From assembly GCF_019976755.1 (NCBI RefSeq), contig NZ_AP023441.1:1302001-1366000 (forward strand): 64,000 nucleotides of DNA. Direction: 5' to 3'. Origin of the DNA: Nostoc sp. MS1. GTDB taxonomy: Bacteria; Cyanobacteriota; Cyanobacteriia; Cyanobacteriales; Nostocaceae. The notes below the pieces were generated by a model. The model was not told the origin of the DNA. It was given only the letters and a program-made list of their open reading frames with translations, and ran no database searches. The translations under genes were made by a program, and so were the position numbers. Below, piece after piece: positions 27,251 to 36,347 of the stretch. The stretch's first letter is position 1; every line of letters begins with the position of its first letter.

Positions 27251-28201
27251 TCAAGAGGATAGATACTGCTCAATTGATGGGTGTTGACGACGTAGCGCAG
27301 TCATTGCTTGTTGCTGGATTTGACGTACTCGCTCTCGACTCACATTCAGCTTCTCGCCAATTTGAGCTAGGCTTCGTTCTTGATTATCCAACAGTCCAAA
27401 GCGCAAGATTAATACTTCTCGCTGCACTGGTTTGAGTGATGCTAACAAATCATTTAAGTCTTGACGCAGCAACTCTTGGGTAATCTGTTCATTGGGGGAT
27501 ACACCCTGATCCGGTAGTAGTTCGCTTAGTTCTGTATCTTGATTATCTCCGACTTTTAAATCTAGAGAAATTGTCCCGCTCGCTGCACTGAGATATTCTC
27601 GAATTTGGCTGGGTTCTAGTTCCACCTTCTGCGCAATTTCGGCAACGGTAGCACGACGACCAAGGGTTTGAAATAGTTCTCGCTGTATTTTTTTGATTTG
27701 ATTCAGTTTCTCGTTAACGTGAATCGGTAGCCTGACTGTGCGAGATTTTTCGGCGATCGCTCTAGTGATTGCTTGACTAATCCACCAGTATATGTATGTT
27801 GATAACTTATAACCTCGGTTGGGGTCAAATTTCTCTACTCCCCTTTGTAAGCCGATCGCTCCTTCTTGAACCAAGTCCAAAAACTCCAAATTACGGCGCT
27901 GATACTTTTTAGCAACCGAAACTACCAAGCGTAGATTTGCTGTGATCATCTTTTGCTTGGCTCGTTTCCCTCTGTGAAGTATTTGATTTATTTCCGCTTC
28001 GCTTTTGTTTACAAAAATCGCTAATTCTGCTAACGTTGGCTCTCGTTGCAATTGTTCACTAAGCTGTTGCTTTTGCTCGTCAATGGCAATCATTTGCTGT
28101 ACTTGCCTGCCATAAGTTATTTCTTGGTCTGATGTTAATAAAGGGAACTGACCAATCTCTTGCAAATAAACGCGAACCATGTCAGAACTCAGGCTAGACA
28201 T
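27251..28201 (-). CDS. Group 2 (RpoD-like) RNA polymerase sigma factor
   Basis: A 316-residue sigma70-family protein lacking the long region 1.1 of the housekeeping factor. Region 1.2 is D-M-V-R-V-Y-L-Q-E-I-G near 7; region 2 carries A-N-L-R-L-V-V-S-V-A-K-K-Y and the -10 recognition helix Y-W-W-I-S-Q-A-I-T-R-A-I near 140; region 4 ends in S-R-E-R-V-R-Q-I-Q-Q-Q-A near 293. Such alternative sigma factors (SigB to SigE types) respond to nitrogen, carbon, light or stress in cyanobacteria. The subgroup cannot be fixed here. Confidence 0.93.
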   Translation of the reverse strand: MSSLSSDMVRVYLQEIGQFPLLTSDQEITYGRQVQQMIAIDEQKQQLSEQLQREPTLAELAIFVNKSEAEINQILHRGKRAKQKMITANLRLVVSVAKKYQRRNLEFLDLVQEGAIGLQRGVEKFDPNRGYKLSTYIYWWISQAITRAIAEKSRTVRLPIHVNEKLNQIKKIQRELFQTLGRRATVAEIAQKVELEPSQIREYLSAASGTISLDLKVGDNQDTELSELLPDQGVSPNEQITQELLRQDLNDLLASLKPVQREVLILRFGLLDNQERSLAQIGEKLNVSRERVRQIQQQAMTALRRQHPSIEQYLSS

Positions 28202-28488
28202 ACAACTTTAAAAACTCTCCACAATTAGACAGAATTAAAAGTATAAAGCAAATAGCCTCGTTTTTTCAGAAAAAAATCAACTTAAAATTAAACCTGCTAC
28301 AATTTAGATTTTTGTGGAGAAAGTTCTAACTTATGGTATAGTCAGTACTGGGTCATAGCTAATAAATAATTGCGTATTAGCATAAGCAATAATTAATTAC
28401 CAACCTCTACAGTACAATAAAAAAATAATTTTATTCTACGAATATGACCTATTAACTCATTAATTGTCCACTGTTAACTGTAAATTAT

Positions 28489-28917
28489 TCAACCCCAATC
28501 ACGCTTTTCTCTTTGGGAATATAACTGATCGCAGTATAATGCCCAAGCTACACCAAATATACCACTTAGGGAACCAGCGATCGCAGCCGTCACTCCCCAT
28601 CCTAATGGCCCAGTCCAATTAGTAATTTCTTTAAGAATTGCTGTACTCGCTTTGCTAACTATATAAGTTGTCCCTGCTGCACCAACTGTAACTAAACCTA
28701 TTTCTAAGAGGATATCTAACATTTCTTTATTAGATAAATCTTCTTGAAAATAAATATTCCAGATACTAGTATACATCAGGCTATCAGAAGCGGTTAAGAC
28801 GATTTGCTTGGGTATTTCTGCGCCAGGAGTTGGTGCGGCTGTAGCTGTACCGCTACTAATGGAATATGTGGCGATCGCTAATACTGTTTCTAGTCTTTTT
28901 TTACCTATTTCACTCAT
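28489..28917 (-). CDS. Hypothetical membrane protein
   Basis: A 142-residue protein from the ATG at 28917; a GTG three codons upstream is an alternative. It shows a polar N-terminus, one hydrophobic stretch near 70-90 (L-V-T-V-G-A-A-G-T-T-Y-I-V) and a Gly/Ala-rich helix near 105-130 (G-P-L-G-W-G-V-T-A-A-I-A-G-S-L-S-G). I do not recognise a family. It stands alone between the sigma factor and a large gap. Confidence 0.6.
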   Translation of the reverse strand: MSEIGKKRLETVLAIATYSISSGTATAAPTPGAEIPKQIVLTASDSLMYTSIWNIYFQEDLSNKEMLDILLEIGLVTVGAAGTTYIVSKASTAILKEITNWTGPLGWGVTAAIAGSLSGIFGVAWALYCDQLYSQREKRDWG

Positions 28918-29571
28918 GGGAAACACAACCTATGATTACAACTAAAATATAGCAACAGATATAGAGTTAGGTAATTGCTAGGAGCGTCTATCACTTATTT
29001 TGTCATCTAATATTTGTTCAGGTTGCTTTTTTCAAGAATAATTAATAAGAGTAATAAATAAAGTCCGCTTGCGCGGACTAATGGACATTGGATAAGGTTA
29101 GGTTATTACCAAGATGGCCTACTATTTTCTAGAGGCTAACTCTATTGTTGATGAATAACTGATATAAATCAAGTGTAAATAGTTAGTTTTTTAGACATAA
29201 CTACTGCGCTTGTGTCTCAATTTGGATTACAAGAAATATTTGTATATCATTTATTTACATCATAATTAAATATAAATATTATATTTATTTTAGCCAAACT
29301 TATCAAATGTTTATGAATATTAGGTCTGAATAGAATTTGCTCAAATCAAAGTTTTAGTTTAAAAATAGAATGGTGGTTCACGAGAATAACCCTAGAAATT
29401 CTAATTTCTAGGGTCTTATTTTTTTCGATTGATATTAGGTTAGGACGAAAATCGAGTAACAATTAAGTACAATTAATTTTATCTATAGGAATCCTATATA
29501 CAAAACTCAACAGAGCGATCGCCTAACTAAATCTTGAAAAATAAACTATAAAAACAAATTTATATAGTATA
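28918..29571. other. Intergenic region with an orphan terminator
   Basis: About 650 bp, AT-rich. It contains a small hairpin (AGTCCGC/GCGGACT, near 29064-29081) and a strong plus-strand terminator at 29390-29420 that follows no recognised gene. No convincing coding frame was found. Confidence 0.55.
29390..29420 (+). terminator. Strong orphan rho-independent terminator
   Basis: Perfect 10-bp stem CCCTAGAAAT/ATTTCTAGGG with a 4-nt loop, followed by TCTTATTTTTTT. The nearest plus-strand gene upstream is far away, so it may end a small RNA or a lost gene. Confidence 0.8.
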
Positions 29572-31260
29572 ATGTCTGACCGCCATTGCAAAAATAAGAA
29601 CGCTATGAATTGGTTTGCTTTGTCTGGGAGACGGTGGAGATGGATGAGTAAATTCGTCTCTTTGTTCTGTCTTTGTTTATTTTTAGTTATCAGTTGTACA
29701 CCACGCACACAAACAACTACACCAACATCAGGTACTACTAATGCTCCCGCCGGGGATGGACGTATTACAGTAGGGACGACAGGTAAGCCAAGAACTCTAG
29801 ATCCGGCTGATGCTTATGAATTAGCATCTTTGGGTTTTGTATTTAATTTGAGCGATCGCCTCTATACTTATGAACCAGGTAGTACAGAAATTAAACCGCA
29901 ACTGGCTACAGCATTACCAAAAGTCAGCCAAGATGCTTTAACCTACACCATACCCTTACGTCAGGGAGTAGTTTTTCATGATGGTACGCCATTTAATGCC
30001 AAAGCAATGGAATTTAGTATCCGGCGTTTTATTGAAAATAAAGGTAAACCTTCTTTCTTACTCTCTGATACTGTTGCTTCGGTGAAAGCTACGGGTGATT
30101 ATGAGTTAACAGTTCAATTAAAAAAACCCTTTGCAGCTTTTCCTTCACTGTTAGCATTTGCGGGAATTTGTGCAGTCTCACCCACAGCTTATGAAATTGG
30201 TACTGGTAAATTTAAACCAGATACATTTGTGGGTACTGGGCCTTACAAATTAGCACAGTATGGGACAGATTCATTGCGCTTTGATGTCTTTGATAAATAT
30301 TGGGGAGAAAAACCTAAAAACAAAGGCATAAATGTACAGATTCAGACCAGTCCAGTCAATTTGTTTAACGCCTTTCGTACTGGCGCAGTAGATGTAGCTT
30401 ACCAGTCTTTACAACCAGACCAAATTAGAAGTTTAGAAGATGGCGGTAAAAAAGGAGATTGGCAATCAATAACGTCTGAAGGTAGCGTCATTACTATCAT
30501 GGCGTTGAATCGTAATCAGCAGCCTCTAGATAAACCAGAAGTTAGACAAGCAATAGCATCAATGATTGACCGTCAAACTTTAAATAATAGAGCTTTGTTT
30601 GGTCAAGCTGAACCGCTTTACAGCTTAATTCCCACTACCTTTAATGTTTCCCAACCAGTATTTAAAGAAAAGTATACTGATACTAACTTCGACAAAGCTA
30701 AACAATTGTTAACTGCGGCTGGTTTTTCTGCCACAAATCCGGCAAAAGTGCAAATTTGGTATCCTTCGAGTTCAGCACCTCGCCGTTTGGCAGCACAAAC
30801 ATTAAAAGCGATCGCTGATCAAAATCTCGGTGGTATACTTCAGATTGAAGTTAGTACAGTCGAAGGTGCTACCTTTTATAAAGACATCACCAAGGGTATA
30901 TATCCAGTCGCTTTACTTGACTGGTATCCTGACTTTTTAGACCCAGATAACTATGTACAGCCATTCTTATCTTGTCAAAAAGGTTCAGTTGCTAAAGGAT
31001 GTGAAGATGGAGGTAGTCAAACTCAAGGTTCTTTTTACTATAACGAAGCCGTCAATAAATTAATTGACCAGCAACGCCAAGAGCTAAATGCTGCAAACCG
31101 TCAGAAAATATTTGCCCAAATTCAAAATCAATTATCAATCGATATACCTTATATTCCCTTGTGGCAAAGCAAAGACTTCGTATTTGCTCGACAAGGCATA
31201 AACAACGTACAACTTGACCCATCACAAATTCTCGTCTATAAGTCAATAGTCAAGGGTTAA
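29572..31260 (+). CDS. ABC transporter substrate-binding lipoprotein (family 5, peptide/nickel type)
   Basis: A 562-residue periplasmic binding protein (SBP_bac_5). The lipobox L-V-I-S-C puts the lipidated Cys at 42 from the first ATG; internal ATGs at codons 12 and 25 are plausible starts, the latter giving a usual signal length. The mature part has the family segments T-L-D-P-A-D near 80 and Y-T-I-P-L-R-Q-G-V-V-F-H-D-G-T-P-F near 124. It likely captures oligopeptides or similar ligands. The permease gene follows 137 bp downstream, after heptamer repeats. No second permease or ATPase gene is adjacent. Confidence 0.92.
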   Translation: MSDRHCKNKNAMNWFALSGRRWRWMSKFVSLFCLCLFLVISCTPRTQTTTPTSGTTNAPAGDGRITVGTTGKPRTLDPADAYELASLGFVFNLSDRLYTYEPGSTEIKPQLATALPKVSQDALTYTIPLRQGVVFHDGTPFNAKAMEFSIRRFIENKGKPSFLLSDTVASVKATGDYELTVQLKKPFAAFPSLLAFAGICAVSPTAYEIGTGKFKPDTFVGTGPYKLAQYGTDSLRFDVFDKYWGEKPKNKGINVQIQTSPVNLFNAFRTGAVDVAYQSLQPDQIRSLEDGGKKGDWQSITSEGSVITIMALNRNQQPLDKPEVRQAIASMIDRQTLNNRALFGQAEPLYSLIPTTFNVSQPVFKEKYTDTNFDKAKQLLTAAGFSATNPAKVQIWYPSSSAPRRLAAQTLKAIADQNLGGILQIEVSTVEGATFYKDITKGIYPVALLDWYPDFLDPDNYVQPFLSCQKGSVAKGCEDGGSQTQGSFYYNEAVNKLIDQQRQELNAANRQKIFAQIQNQLSIDIPYIPLWQSKDFVFARQGINNVQLDPSQILVYKSIVKG

Positions 31261-31301
31261 TAGTCATTAGTCATTAGTCATTAGTCCATAGTCATTAGTC
31301 C
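31259..31301. repeat. Heptamer tandem repeat (TCATTAG type)
   Basis: Consecutive TCATTAG units with one TCCATAG variant, right after the binding-protein stop. Confidence 0.85.
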
Positions 31302-31338
31302 TGGTTTTGAATCTCAACAACCAGCTAATAACTAAAAA

Positions 31339-31387
31339 CCAATGACCAATGACCAATGACCAATGACCAATGACCAATGACCAATGA
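31339..31387. repeat. Heptamer tandem repeat (CCAATGA, 7 copies)
   Basis: Seven perfect CCAATGA copies ending 11 bp before the permease start. With the TCATTAG array this fills most of the space between two genes that should be co-transcribed. Confidence 0.9.
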
Positions 31388-31397
31388 CTAAAATATT

Positions 31398-32423
31398 ATG
31401 TCTCGCTCCAAAGCCTTACAATATTACATCGTCTCTCGGTTACTCTTTGCACCCTTGCAATTATTTACCATTGTGACGATTGTATTTTTATTACTCAGAG
31501 CCACATCAGGAGATCCAGTTGATGCAATTCTGGGTGGACGCGCATCAGAAGCTGTTAAACAGCAATATCGAGAACAACTAGGTTTAAATCGACCTTTATT
31601 CATACAGTACTTAAACTATTTAGGTGACTTACTACGGTTTGATTTAGGTACATCCTTAAGTAGCCAGGGAAAATCAGTCTGGAATATCATTGGACAACAT
31701 TTTCCGGCAACAGTAGAGTTAGCAGTGTTTAGCATGGCTGTTGCTTTCATTGTTGGCATATTGGTAGGTACGCTTTCCGCTTCTCGTCCAGGAACATCGT
31801 TTGACCTTGGCGGACGGTTATTTGGGATTATTACCTATGCACTACCAATGTTTTGGGCGGGAATGCTGTTGCAGTTGATTTTCTCAGTACAATTGGGCTG
31901 GTTTCCCAATTCCAACCGTTTACCCTCAAATATAGACCCTCCTGTGTCGATTACTGGGCTTTACACCCTTGATAGCTTACTCCGGGGCAATTTTGATTTA
32001 TTTTTGACATCATTACATCATTTAGCGCTTCCTAGTATCACTTTAGGAGTTTTGCTCAGTGGTATTTTTGAGCGCATTGTAAGAGTTAATTTAAAGCAAA
32101 CACTCAAAGCTGATTATGTAGAAGCGGCTAGAGCCAGGGGTATTTCTGAAAATAAGATTTTAGTTTCTCACGCTCTCAAAAATGCTTTAATTCCCGTAAT
32201 TACTGTTTTAGGATTAACCTTCGCTTCCCTACTAGGTGGAGCAGTTTTGACTGAGGTAACATTTTCTTGGCCTGGGTTAGCGAATAGACTATATCAGGCT
32301 ATTTCTGAACGTGATTATCCCACAGTCCAAGGTGTACTAATATTTTTTGGGGCAATTGTAGTGTCAGCCAGTATTTTGATTGATATTCTCAATGCTTATG
32401 TTGACCCACGCATCCGTTATTAA
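31398..32423 (+). CDS. ABC transporter permease (DppB/OppB type)
   Basis: A 341-residue inner-membrane permease with six predicted helices. It has the N-terminal R-L-L-F-A-P-L-Q-L-F helix and the cytoplasmic EAA loop (E-A-A-R-A-R-G-I-S-E-N-K-I near 236) that contacts the ATPase. It imports peptides or related compounds together with the binding protein upstream. Partner DppC-type permease and ATPase genes must be elsewhere in the genome, as is common in cyanobacteria. A terminator at 32473 follows. Confidence 0.92.
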   Translation: MSRSKALQYYIVSRLLFAPLQLFTIVTIVFLLLRATSGDPVDAILGGRASEAVKQQYREQLGLNRPLFIQYLNYLGDLLRFDLGTSLSSQGKSVWNIIGQHFPATVELAVFSMAVAFIVGILVGTLSASRPGTSFDLGGRLFGIITYALPMFWAGMLLQLIFSVQLGWFPNSNRLPSNIDPPVSITGLYTLDSLLRGNFDLFLTSLHHLALPSITLGVLLSGIFERIVRVNLKQTLKADYVEAARARGISENKILVSHALKNALIPVITVLGLTFASLLGGAVLTEVTFSWPGLANRLYQAISERDYPTVQGVLIFFGAIVVSASILIDILNAYVDPRIRY

Positions 32424-32738
32424 ATGATTTTTACTATCAAAAATAGTCACTTAATTTTGAAATTTGGCTATAGGGAATAGGTAATCTCAATTGAGATTTT
32501 CCTATTCCCATATTTTTTATCCTTTATACAAAAAGCTTAAACTTGATTCCCTCCTGCCTCCTGCCCCTTCTCAAGCTGTAAAATTTGAGTGTTCATCTGA
32601 AGAACCTTAACTTTACATTCCAGATAAGCTTGAATAGTTCTGGAAATTTATTTTGTTAGTCCTCAGATGTGTATTAATCTTTAAAATTAAAATGCTTTGG
32701 GATACTTGCTTGAGTAATGGCGGGAGGAAAGTTAAACA
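32424..32738. other. Intergenic region after the permease gene
   Basis: About 315 bp holding the 32473-32518 terminator, a CTCCTGCC-type dispersed repeat near 32550 and the GGAGGA ribosome-binding site for the next gene. Confidence 0.6.
32473..32518 (+). terminator. Long hairpin terminator
   Basis: GGGAATAGG pairs with CCTATTCCC, and the inside AATCTC/GAGATT continues the stem, followed by ATATTTTTT. It ends the ABC permease transcript. Confidence 0.82.
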
Positions 32739-33458
32739 GTGGATATTATAGATTTGTTTTACAAGGGCGGCCCAGCAATGTGGCCTTTGCTGGCTCTGTC
32801 GATTTTATCTGTAAGTGTGATTTTTGAGCGTCTTTGGTTCTGGTTGCGGATTTTCTCGCAAGAAAAGGCGATCGTCGATCGCGTATTAGATGCAGCTCAT
32901 GATAACTGGGAAATAGCGGCGGATATTGCTAGAGAGGCTACAGATCAACCAATCGGTCGATTCCTCTACGCTCCCTTACATTTACAAAAAACTGACGTAG
33001 AAACCTTTCGATTAGCGTTGGAGTCTTCAGCAGAAGATGAATTAGCCGGGATGCGGCGGGGTGAAAAGCTGTTAGAAGCTGTCATTGCCCTTGCACCTCT
33101 ACTCGGACTGTTAGGTACAGTTTTAGGTTTAATTCACTCTTTGCGCTCCATTCGCATCGGTGATTTGGGAACTGAATCTGCGGCTGGGGTAACTACTGGT
33201 ATTGGTGAATCCTTAATTAGTACGGCAACAGGGTTAATAGTTGCCATTGTTAGTTTAGTATTTTACCGATTATTCCAAAGTTTTATTGTCAATCAAGTCA
33301 AAGTCTTTCGTAAAGCAGGAAATGAACTAGAGTTGCTATATCGCCAGTCTCCCCCAGATTTGAGCAACAGCACGTCAGTAATTAGTCGTGATAGTTTACC
33401 CAGTACGACAGGTAGAGGTAAGTTTTCACCGCCTCCTGAACCACCAAATTTAACTTAA
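32739..33458 (+). CDS. ExbB/TolQ/MotA-type proton channel protein
   Basis: A 239-residue membrane protein starting at GTG, preceded by a clear GGAGGA site. It has three helices: about 15-35, 120-140 (L-A-P-L-L-G-L-L-G-T-V-L-G-L-I) and 160-185 (G-I-G-E-S-L-I-S-T-A-T-G-L). These are the family signatures of ExbB/TolQ. With the following ExbD it forms a proton-driven motor that energises outer-membrane transport or envelope stability. No TonB or TolA gene is next to it. Confidence 0.92.
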   Translation: MDIIDLFYKGGPAMWPLLALSILSVSVIFERLWFWLRIFSQEKAIVDRVLDAAHDNWEIAADIAREATDQPIGRFLYAPLHLQKTDVETFRLALESSAEDELAGMRRGEKLLEAVIALAPLLGLLGTVLGLIHSLRSIRIGDLGTESAAGVTTGIGESLISTATGLIVAIVSLVFYRLFQSFIVNQVKVFRKAGNELELLYRQSPPDLSNSTSVISRDSLPSTTGRGKFSPPPEPPNLT

Positions 33459-33593
33459 TGAGGTACAGGGGTATATGGATATAAAGGAAAGAAATTAGTT
33501 GGTATCAAGCTAAAGTCAGTAGGTTTGAGGTTTTCCATACCCCTTTCCTCAATTCCAGAATGCCAACCTAGAATTAGCCATGAGCATGAAACA

Positions 33594-34217
33594 ATGAAAG
33601 TTAATTTACATACTCCAGTAGAAGAATTACAGATTCAGATTATCCCGTTAATAGATGTGGTTTTTTGTATTTTGACGTTCTTTTTGTTAGCCGCTTTACA
33701 ATTTACTCGACAGCAAGCTATCAACGTTGATTTGCCAAAAGCTACTACCAGTACAGCCGCCAGTATAAATTCAGCAGGTGGTAATTTGATTGTCACCATT
33801 GATGCTGTAGGTAATACTTATGTAGAAAAACAACAGGTCACAAGAGATGGTTTGGTACAAGCTTTGAGACAGTATGTGCAAGCCAACCCTAATGGTGTCT
33901 TGGTACTCAACGCTTCACGTACAGCCACTTATAACGATGTCATTGAGACATTAGATTTACTGCGACAAGTAGGAGGCGATCGCGTATCTTTAGGAATTAT
34001 CCCTACTTCTGCTCAACCCCAACCCAATATTCCTAATCTTCCTATTAATCCTGGTATAGCACCTATACCCAACACTGAACCAGTCCCAGGAATCAATCCC
34101 CCACCCAGCGAACTCAATCCCAACTTACCTACAGATAATCAAATCCCTAGCGGACAAGGTAATCCTTTAAATCCCAGCGTTCCCCAAGTGCCTGTAGCAC
34201 CTAGTCCTGCACGGTAA
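33594..34217 (+). CDS. ExbD/TolR-type motor protein with Pro-rich tail
   Basis: A 207-residue protein from the ATG at 33594. A TTG 23 codons upstream would add a non-conserved leader. The single helix carries the functional Asp in I-P-L-I-D-V-V-F-C-I-L-T-F-F near 20. A periplasmic ExbD domain (about 45-135) is followed by a Pro/Asn-rich tail of about 60 residues (P-N-P-G-I-A-P-I-P type), longer than in enterobacterial ExbD, which might reach peptidoglycan (inference). It pairs with the ExbB gene upstream. Confidence 0.9.
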   Translation: MKVNLHTPVEELQIQIIPLIDVVFCILTFFLLAALQFTRQQAINVDLPKATTSTAASINSAGGNLIVTIDAVGNTYVEKQQVTRDGLVQALRQYVQANPNGVLVLNASRTATYNDVIETLDLLRQVGGDRVSLGIIPTSAQPQPNIPNLPINPGIAPIPNTEPVPGINPPPSELNPNLPTDNQIPSGQGNPLNPSVPQVPVAPSPAR

Positions 34218-34565
34218 CGGTGAGATAGGGGAGTAGGGGGAGTAGGGGAAGATAAGTAGGCAAGTTTAAGATTCATCTCCCTCATACCCCTCATCTCCCT
34301 CATCCCCTGATCATTTACCAAACCTAAAGATATACAAAATATTTTGCTGATAGAGAAAAATATCTGGTAACTTACAAATTATTGGTTAAGCTTCAAATTC
34401 AAATACAGTAGTTTGACTAAGTTAACTACAAAACTATAGGAATCAAAGCTAGATACTCAGAGCCTTAAATCTCTGATTGTTGAGTCCTAATTTCTGCTGT
34501 ATTACTCCATCGATAGACTAGGTAATTTATCGCCAAGCACCATACACGTTTCAGGGGTTGAGGCA
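34218..34565. other. Intergenic region with inverted G-rich/C-rich repeats
   Basis: Begins with a GATAGGGGAGTAGGGGGAG-type run (34222-34258) answered by CTCCCTCATACCCCTCATCTCC (34277-34305), together a loose long inverted repeat. The rest is AT-rich with no gene seen. Confidence 0.6.
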
Positions 34566-34931
34566 ATGAACGAAATTTTGACGCTGCTAATTGTTTGGAT
34601 AGCTACATCTGTCAGCTTGTTGATTATCAGTAAGTTGCCTTTAGGTGTTGAAGTTGACACTCCAAAAAAAGCATTTCTTTCGGCTGCTGTTTTGGGTATT
34701 GTGACGGCAATAATCAGACCTGTTTTACGTTTAATATTTGCTGTTCCCGATATACTCACCTTTAACTTATTATCGGGTTTTTTCACATTTATGATTGCCG
34801 TCGTCTGCTTTAGTATTGCAGCTTGGCTAGTCGAAGGCTTTCGCTTGCGTTTCGGAATCTGGAGCGCTGTGTTAGGTGCTTTTGCCCTGACATTAATTAA
34901 CAGCTTAATTTATAAGTTGTTGGGATTATAG
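34566..34931 (+). CDS. YvlD/DUF360 (phage holin family 4-like) membrane protein
   Basis: A 121-residue protein of four predicted helices (about 3-22, 35-58, 65-88, 95-118). L-P-L-G-V-E-V-D-T-P-K-K-A-F near 25 and R-P-V-L-R-L-I near 53 are the usual YvlD-family marks. Despite the holin label in databases, members are chromosomal membrane proteins of unknown function; no phage genes lie nearby. Confidence 0.85.
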   Translation: MNEILTLLIVWIATSVSLLIISKLPLGVEVDTPKKAFLSAAVLGIVTAIIRPVLRLIFAVPDILTFNLLSGFFTFMIAVVCFSIAAWLVEGFRLRFGIWSAVLGAFALTLINSLIYKLLGL

Positions 34932-34950
34932 AAGTCAATAGTCAACAGGA

Positions 34951-34991
34951 GCCAGTGCTGTGGGCGGCTCTGCCGACTTGAAGCAACTGGC
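34951..34991. repeat. Hairpin repeat GCCAGT...ACTGGC
   Basis: Sister copy of the repeat in the MITE at 24462-24502, with an inner GGGCGG...CCGACTT segment shared. Confidence 0.65.
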
Positions 34992-35078
34992 GTTCCACAG
35001 TCCACAGTCCATAGTTAAAAACTAATGACTAATGACCAATGACTAAGCAGAAAGTCTGAGCGCCGACTTCTGGTGAGT

Positions 35079-35137
35079 CCAGTGCTGTTCGCGTAGCGTC
35101 CCGTAGGGAAAGAGGGTTTCCCTCCGCAGGCAACTGG
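35079..35137. repeat. Hairpin repeat CCAGT...ACTGG, expanded copy
   Basis: The third copy, enlarged by a TTCGCGTAGCGTCCCGTAGG-type insertion in the loop. The GCGTAGCG motif also appears near 61735 and 58660 as a dispersed repeat. Confidence 0.55.
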
Positions 35138-35184
35138 CGAACCCGCGAGGGCGAGGGCGAACAGAACTTTGTAAGATATGACTA

Positions 35185-35889
35185 CTATTCATTTGGCGGT
35201 GTAACTGAGGTGCTAGCTTGTTGCTGACGTTGTTCGCGTTTTTTGCGATCAGCTGATAGCATATCAGCCATTACTGCCAGTGCTTGCGTCATTTTGTCTA
35301 GATTAGAACGATATAAGTCTAAATCCTTAGTTACTTTATCGTCAGACAGATGCAAGCCTGCGGCAATAGTTTTTAGTGCCTCAGTGCGTTGCTTTTCGTC
35401 TTTGACTAAATCTGGATTTGAAAGTTCTAACAATGTAAATAGACCGATCGCAAACAAACGGCTATATTTAAAGCTATTATTATTGGCGATCGCTTGTAGC
35501 TGTGCTTGCAAGTCAGGATCTTGCTGTAAATGATTAGCTTGACTTAGCCACGCTATCAGATCATTAGCTGATAAGCTTTGAGCTACAGCTTGCAACCTTT
35601 CGGCATCTTGTCTATAGCGTTGTGGATCTTGCTCTACAGCTTGGCAGATAGCATTAAATATAGATTCCTTATCCCGTTCTGGTTGATAGCCTTGCATGAA
35701 GCGGTCAAAGGTAGTGACAACACCCAAGGCATAAACGGGATTGTAGCTAAAATCAACATTTACTGACAGCAGGTGCATTTCTACCATCAATTCCTCTACT
35801 ACCCGACGATAAATTGTGTTAATCGGTCGGGTGTGGAGAGAGTAGAAAGTTCGTTTTGTATCAGAGACGGTACGGAGGACGTTATTCAC
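35185..35889 (-). CDS. thf1: Thylakoid formation protein Thf1/Psb29
   Basis: A 234-residue protein beginning V-R/N-N-V-L-R-T-V-S-D-T-K-R-T-F and containing H-T-R-P-I-N-T-I-Y-R-R-V-V-E-E-L-M-V-E near 19, the standard Thf1/Psb29 signature. Family members stabilise FtsH proteases and photosystem II repair at thylakoids. The C-terminus is a helical Lys/Arg/Gln-rich coil. It is transcribed alone, with dispersed repeats on its 3' side. Confidence 0.94.
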   Translation of the reverse strand: MNNVLRTVSDTKRTFYSLHTRPINTIYRRVVEELMVEMHLLSVNVDFSYNPVYALGVVTTFDRFMQGYQPERDKESIFNAICQAVEQDPQRYRQDAERLQAVAQSLSANDLIAWLSQANHLQQDPDLQAQLQAIANNNSFKYSRLFAIGLFTLLELSNPDLVKDEKQRTEALKTIAAGLHLSDDKVTKDLDLYRSNLDKMTQALAVMADMLSADRKKREQRQQQASTSVTPPNE

Positions 35890-36119
35890 AAAGAAAATCT
35901 TAAGGGCAACGTTATCTTATTTTCTACCTTAAAGGCAACTTTGCCAAGTTGTGGTTTCCGTATGCTGTGGTTATTTGTTGGCTGCAATTTTAAAAATAAA
36001 AACCTCCAGTATGTGGAAGGCTGGAGGGAGTGATTTAGTGTAAGGATATTTAACATCCTCCTTTAGATAGATTAAACTTAGGTAAAAAAACGGTTAATTC
36101 AAAAACAATTTATTCTTGA

Positions 36120-36332
36120 TTAATTCTCGGCTTTGTTCGCTTTCGGGTGCAAATTTTTAAATAGTAACGATGTACTCAATATACCTAAGAGTGCAATGGT
36201 TACGGAAGGCTCTGGTACTGATTGTGTTTGTCTAAATCTGATGTACTCAGATAAGCCATTGAGATTATCGGTATTAATTAGGTCAAACAATTTTAGATTT
36301 TGGATTGACGATTTTGGATTGACTGCACCCAC
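36120..36332 (-). pseudogene. PEP-CTERM-like C-terminal fragment
   Basis: A 70-codon frame whose last third reads V-P-E-P-S-V-T-I-A-L-L-G-I-L-S-T-S-L-L-F-K, the V-P-E-P motif plus helix plus basic tail of PEP-CTERM sorting signals. The N-terminal part is encoded by CCAAAATC-type repeat DNA (36295-36320), so the exported body of the protein is missing. It lies just past the 3' end of the protease array. Confidence 0.5.
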
Positions 36333-36347
36333 AAGATTTAAGTGATG

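Noticed and set aside
34566..34931. Prophage holin
   Set aside because: The YvlD/DUF360 family only carries the holin name; no phage genes surround it.
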